A stretch of DNA of 21,036 bases from Hamiltosporidium magnivora (Eukaryota > Microsporidia > Dubosqiidae). The notes below the pieces were generated by a model that saw only the letters and a list, made by a program, of their open reading frames with translations, had not been told where the DNA came from and did no database searches. The position numbers and the translations under genes were made by a program. The stretch spans positions 1-21,036 of the forward strand of contig PITI01000114.1 in NCBI GenBank assembly GCA_004325065.1, given 5' to 3'. This document shows positions 18,986 to 21,036 of this stretch, one piece after another (the first letter of the stretch is position 1; each line of letters starts with the position of its first letter).

Positions 18986-21036
18986 AATAAATTTTTTAGT
19001 TCAAAGTATTTAAATCTGTAATTTATACGTAGTTTTTGCTTAAAATTTATTATTTAATTATTTTAAGATTAATCGCTCCAACCATTTAAATTTCATTTTT
19101 AATTTTATCTTTGACTATTTAGTGTTTTGCCTTGAAAAAAAACGCAAAAGATTCTTTACCTTCAGTATACATAAGTATACTCTGAATATGAAACAAATGG
19201 GCAATTCAATAGAAACAAGAAAATTGAAATAAATAATCAAACAAGAATGCACAATATTTTATTTGCTAAAGTTTTAGTATGTGATTTAAAAACAGATTGA
19301 AACTATAGAAAAAATTCATTGCGCATCTTTTTACATTTGGAATATATTGAGTCGATTAAATTTTAATCTAGATATACTCCTCAGTACTTAAAACAAAAGG
19401 CATTTTAAAGCATTTAAAAGTTTTTTTACGCTAGATCTTGAAAATTGATTCTTTAGATTATTATTTTCGTAACATTAGACAATTATATGATATTCAAATA
19501 CTTTTACTTTTTTGAAAATAAATATCGAGATTTCAACAAATTGTAGTTTAGGATTTTCTATTTCCCCAATATATCTAATTATATGAAGTATAATAATCTT
19601 CTGTAACGGTTTCACAAATCAAAATACAATCTATATAAAATAATTCCATCAAAGTCTATAATCACCAAAGAATAATAAAATGGATACTATAAATAATATT
19701 GATAGTCCTATAAAAGCGCTATATATTATCAGAAACACAATAGATACATAGGTTGTTGATATTCCAGGAAAAAAATTTATCTTTTGCAGAAAGTCAAAAA
19801 TACTTTTTGTGCAAATTTTTTAAAACTTGAGATAATTACATGATCTCGTTTTTAATGAATTTTCTTGTTTAATGGAGGAATTTAGAGTTTTAAGAAAAGT
19901 TTGTTGTAATATAGATGCGCAAAAATATGTTCCGAAACGATTTAAGTCAAAAAGGCAAATCCAAAAAGACAAAGAAGATATAAAATCTTAAATTAAAACG
20001 ATGAAATGGAAAATCATACAATGAAGTATATCCTATTATCAAACAACCGAACAAAGAGCCTAAACTATAATACTTTGCACAATGATTTAATTTAAAAAAG
20101 ATAATCAAAGTGTTGATTTTCAGTTTTAAATCATTGCCCGAATTAGACTCTTAGACCATTACTGAAATCAAATAGTATATATTAGCAATTAAACATTCTT
20201 TTCTTAAAAAATGTTTATATTTTTTAGAATATATATTAAGAAAAAGGAAAAGCAGCAGAAAAACCAAAATAAAAGTTAGACACACCTCCAAAATAAGTTC
20301 ATCATAGAAAAATTCGCTTTATAATATATGCTAACAATATCTAAGTTATCTTTCTTGATTGCCTATATATACCTCCTATACTTAATATCAAGTTTTGGCT
20401 TCCAGACTAACTCAAACTGATTGCTTGATCATACTATCGTCTTTTCTCCAAACGATTCTGTATGTTAAAATTTGATAGAATGATAAAATAAATATTTAAC
20501 CTTTGCATTAGAAAACCGGTCGATAGTATTACCCTTACAATTCGAATCTGTTACAAACATAATGCACGAGTTCCCTAGATTCTTGTTTCTCATAAACACA
20601 TATTTTTAAATAAAATTCTAGAAAAAACTAGCCTGAAATTCTAAGGTGTTAAAATGAGAAAGTTTATACCTTTGAACTATTTACCTTCTACTACCTAGCA
20701 CATAATGAGGTATCAAAAAAAGAAAAACCAAAAAGAGATTATAGAGATGTAGGATCACTTCTTGTCTCGGTGAACTATGTTTCATGGCTATTACTTACCT
20801 AGTATAACCCCGACATAATAGTAGTTATTCAAAATTAAAGAAATTTCGGGAGCGAATTGGCAAAGTAGTAATTCTACCTCGAAATCTTAGTTGATTTTGT
20901 TATTAGATACGTTATTGCCTGTTAAATTGTTTGTTAAATATATGAGCATTTCAATATGCACGTTAAAATTAGAGAAGTTTAAAGTTTTTATACGGGGCAA
21001 AAGTGTATGGTATGATATGACAATATACAGTTAGAA
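18986..21036. other. AT-rich end of window, no supportable gene
   Basis: Two kilobases without a clear gene. A stem-loop lies at 19161-19184 (TTCAGTATAC, loop ATAA, GTATACTCTGAA, with a two-base bulge). A small basic ORF at 19872-19991 (39 residues, MEEFRVLRKVCCNIDAQKY then Lys/Arg-rich) may be a fragment. The part at 20280-20960 is less AT-rich and has coding-like texture on the minus strand (VWKPKLDIKYRRYI, MMNLFWRCV) interrupted by stops. It is probably an old mobile-element remnant, but no family is recognisable. Confidence 0.4.

Noticed and set aside
19161..19184. Stem-loop resembling a bacterial-type terminator
   Set aside because: The window is eukaryotic, the stem is A/T-rich with a bulge, and it is not adjacent to a gene end.
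19872..19991. 39-residue basic ORF
   Set aside because: Too short and unmatched. Similar lengths arise by chance here, so it is mentioned only within the intergenic entry.
1..21036. CRISPR array, rRNA or prokaryotic operon
   Set aside because: No regularly spaced repeats, no rRNA-like conserved blocks, and gene content and spacing are eukaryotic.

Overview
The window looks like part of a microsporidian nuclear genome. It is very AT-rich (roughly 80% by eye). Its intact genes are compact, intron-less and recognisably eukaryotic: a GPN3-type GTPase, the nuclease MRE11, and a shortened UTP6 rRNA-processing factor. Two of the three have a CCC triplet 7-10 nt before the ATG, as reported for microsporidian start sites. 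Gene density is low, and most of the window is decayed intergenic DNA with dead retroelements. That points to one of the expanded microsporidian genomes (Hamiltosporidium- or Edhazardia-like). The genus is an inference, not something the sequence proves.

Layout: GPN3 lies on the minus strand at 496-1266, followed by about 2 kb with nothing identifiable. At 3295-4280 (+) is a broken DD35E retroviral-type integrase in which the three catalytic residues can still be read. A short GC-richer block at 5123-5317 sits between identical 14-bp direct repeats and may be a small insertion. At 6508-6998 (+) is a disrupted two-finger C2H2 gene of the SFP1/JAZF1 type. A long LRR-like protein occupies 8555-10585 (+), and its C-terminal repeats continue to 10932 through three frame changes. 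Directly after it, on the minus strand, are the remains of an R2/R4-like non-LTR retrotransposon (about 11080-13200). MRE11 (13846-15672, +), a 77-bp tandem repeat (16405-16616), UTP6 (17264-18037, -) and a small unrecognised conserved-looking ORF (18611-18985, +) follow. The last 2 kb hold no supportable gene.

Functionally, the intact genes are unrelated housekeeping functions: RNA polymerase assembly/import, double-strand break repair and ribosome biogenesis. They share no operon-like logic. The striking feature is the contrast. The three core genes are completely open, while the integrase, LINE, zinc-finger gene and LRR tail all carry stops and frameshifts. This fits relaxed selection between housekeeping islands better than random sequencing error. 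I saw no convincing undescribed multi-gene system. The most useful leads are the 195-bp direct-repeat-flanked block, the disrupted SFP1-like factor, and the decaying LRR gene beside a LINE.
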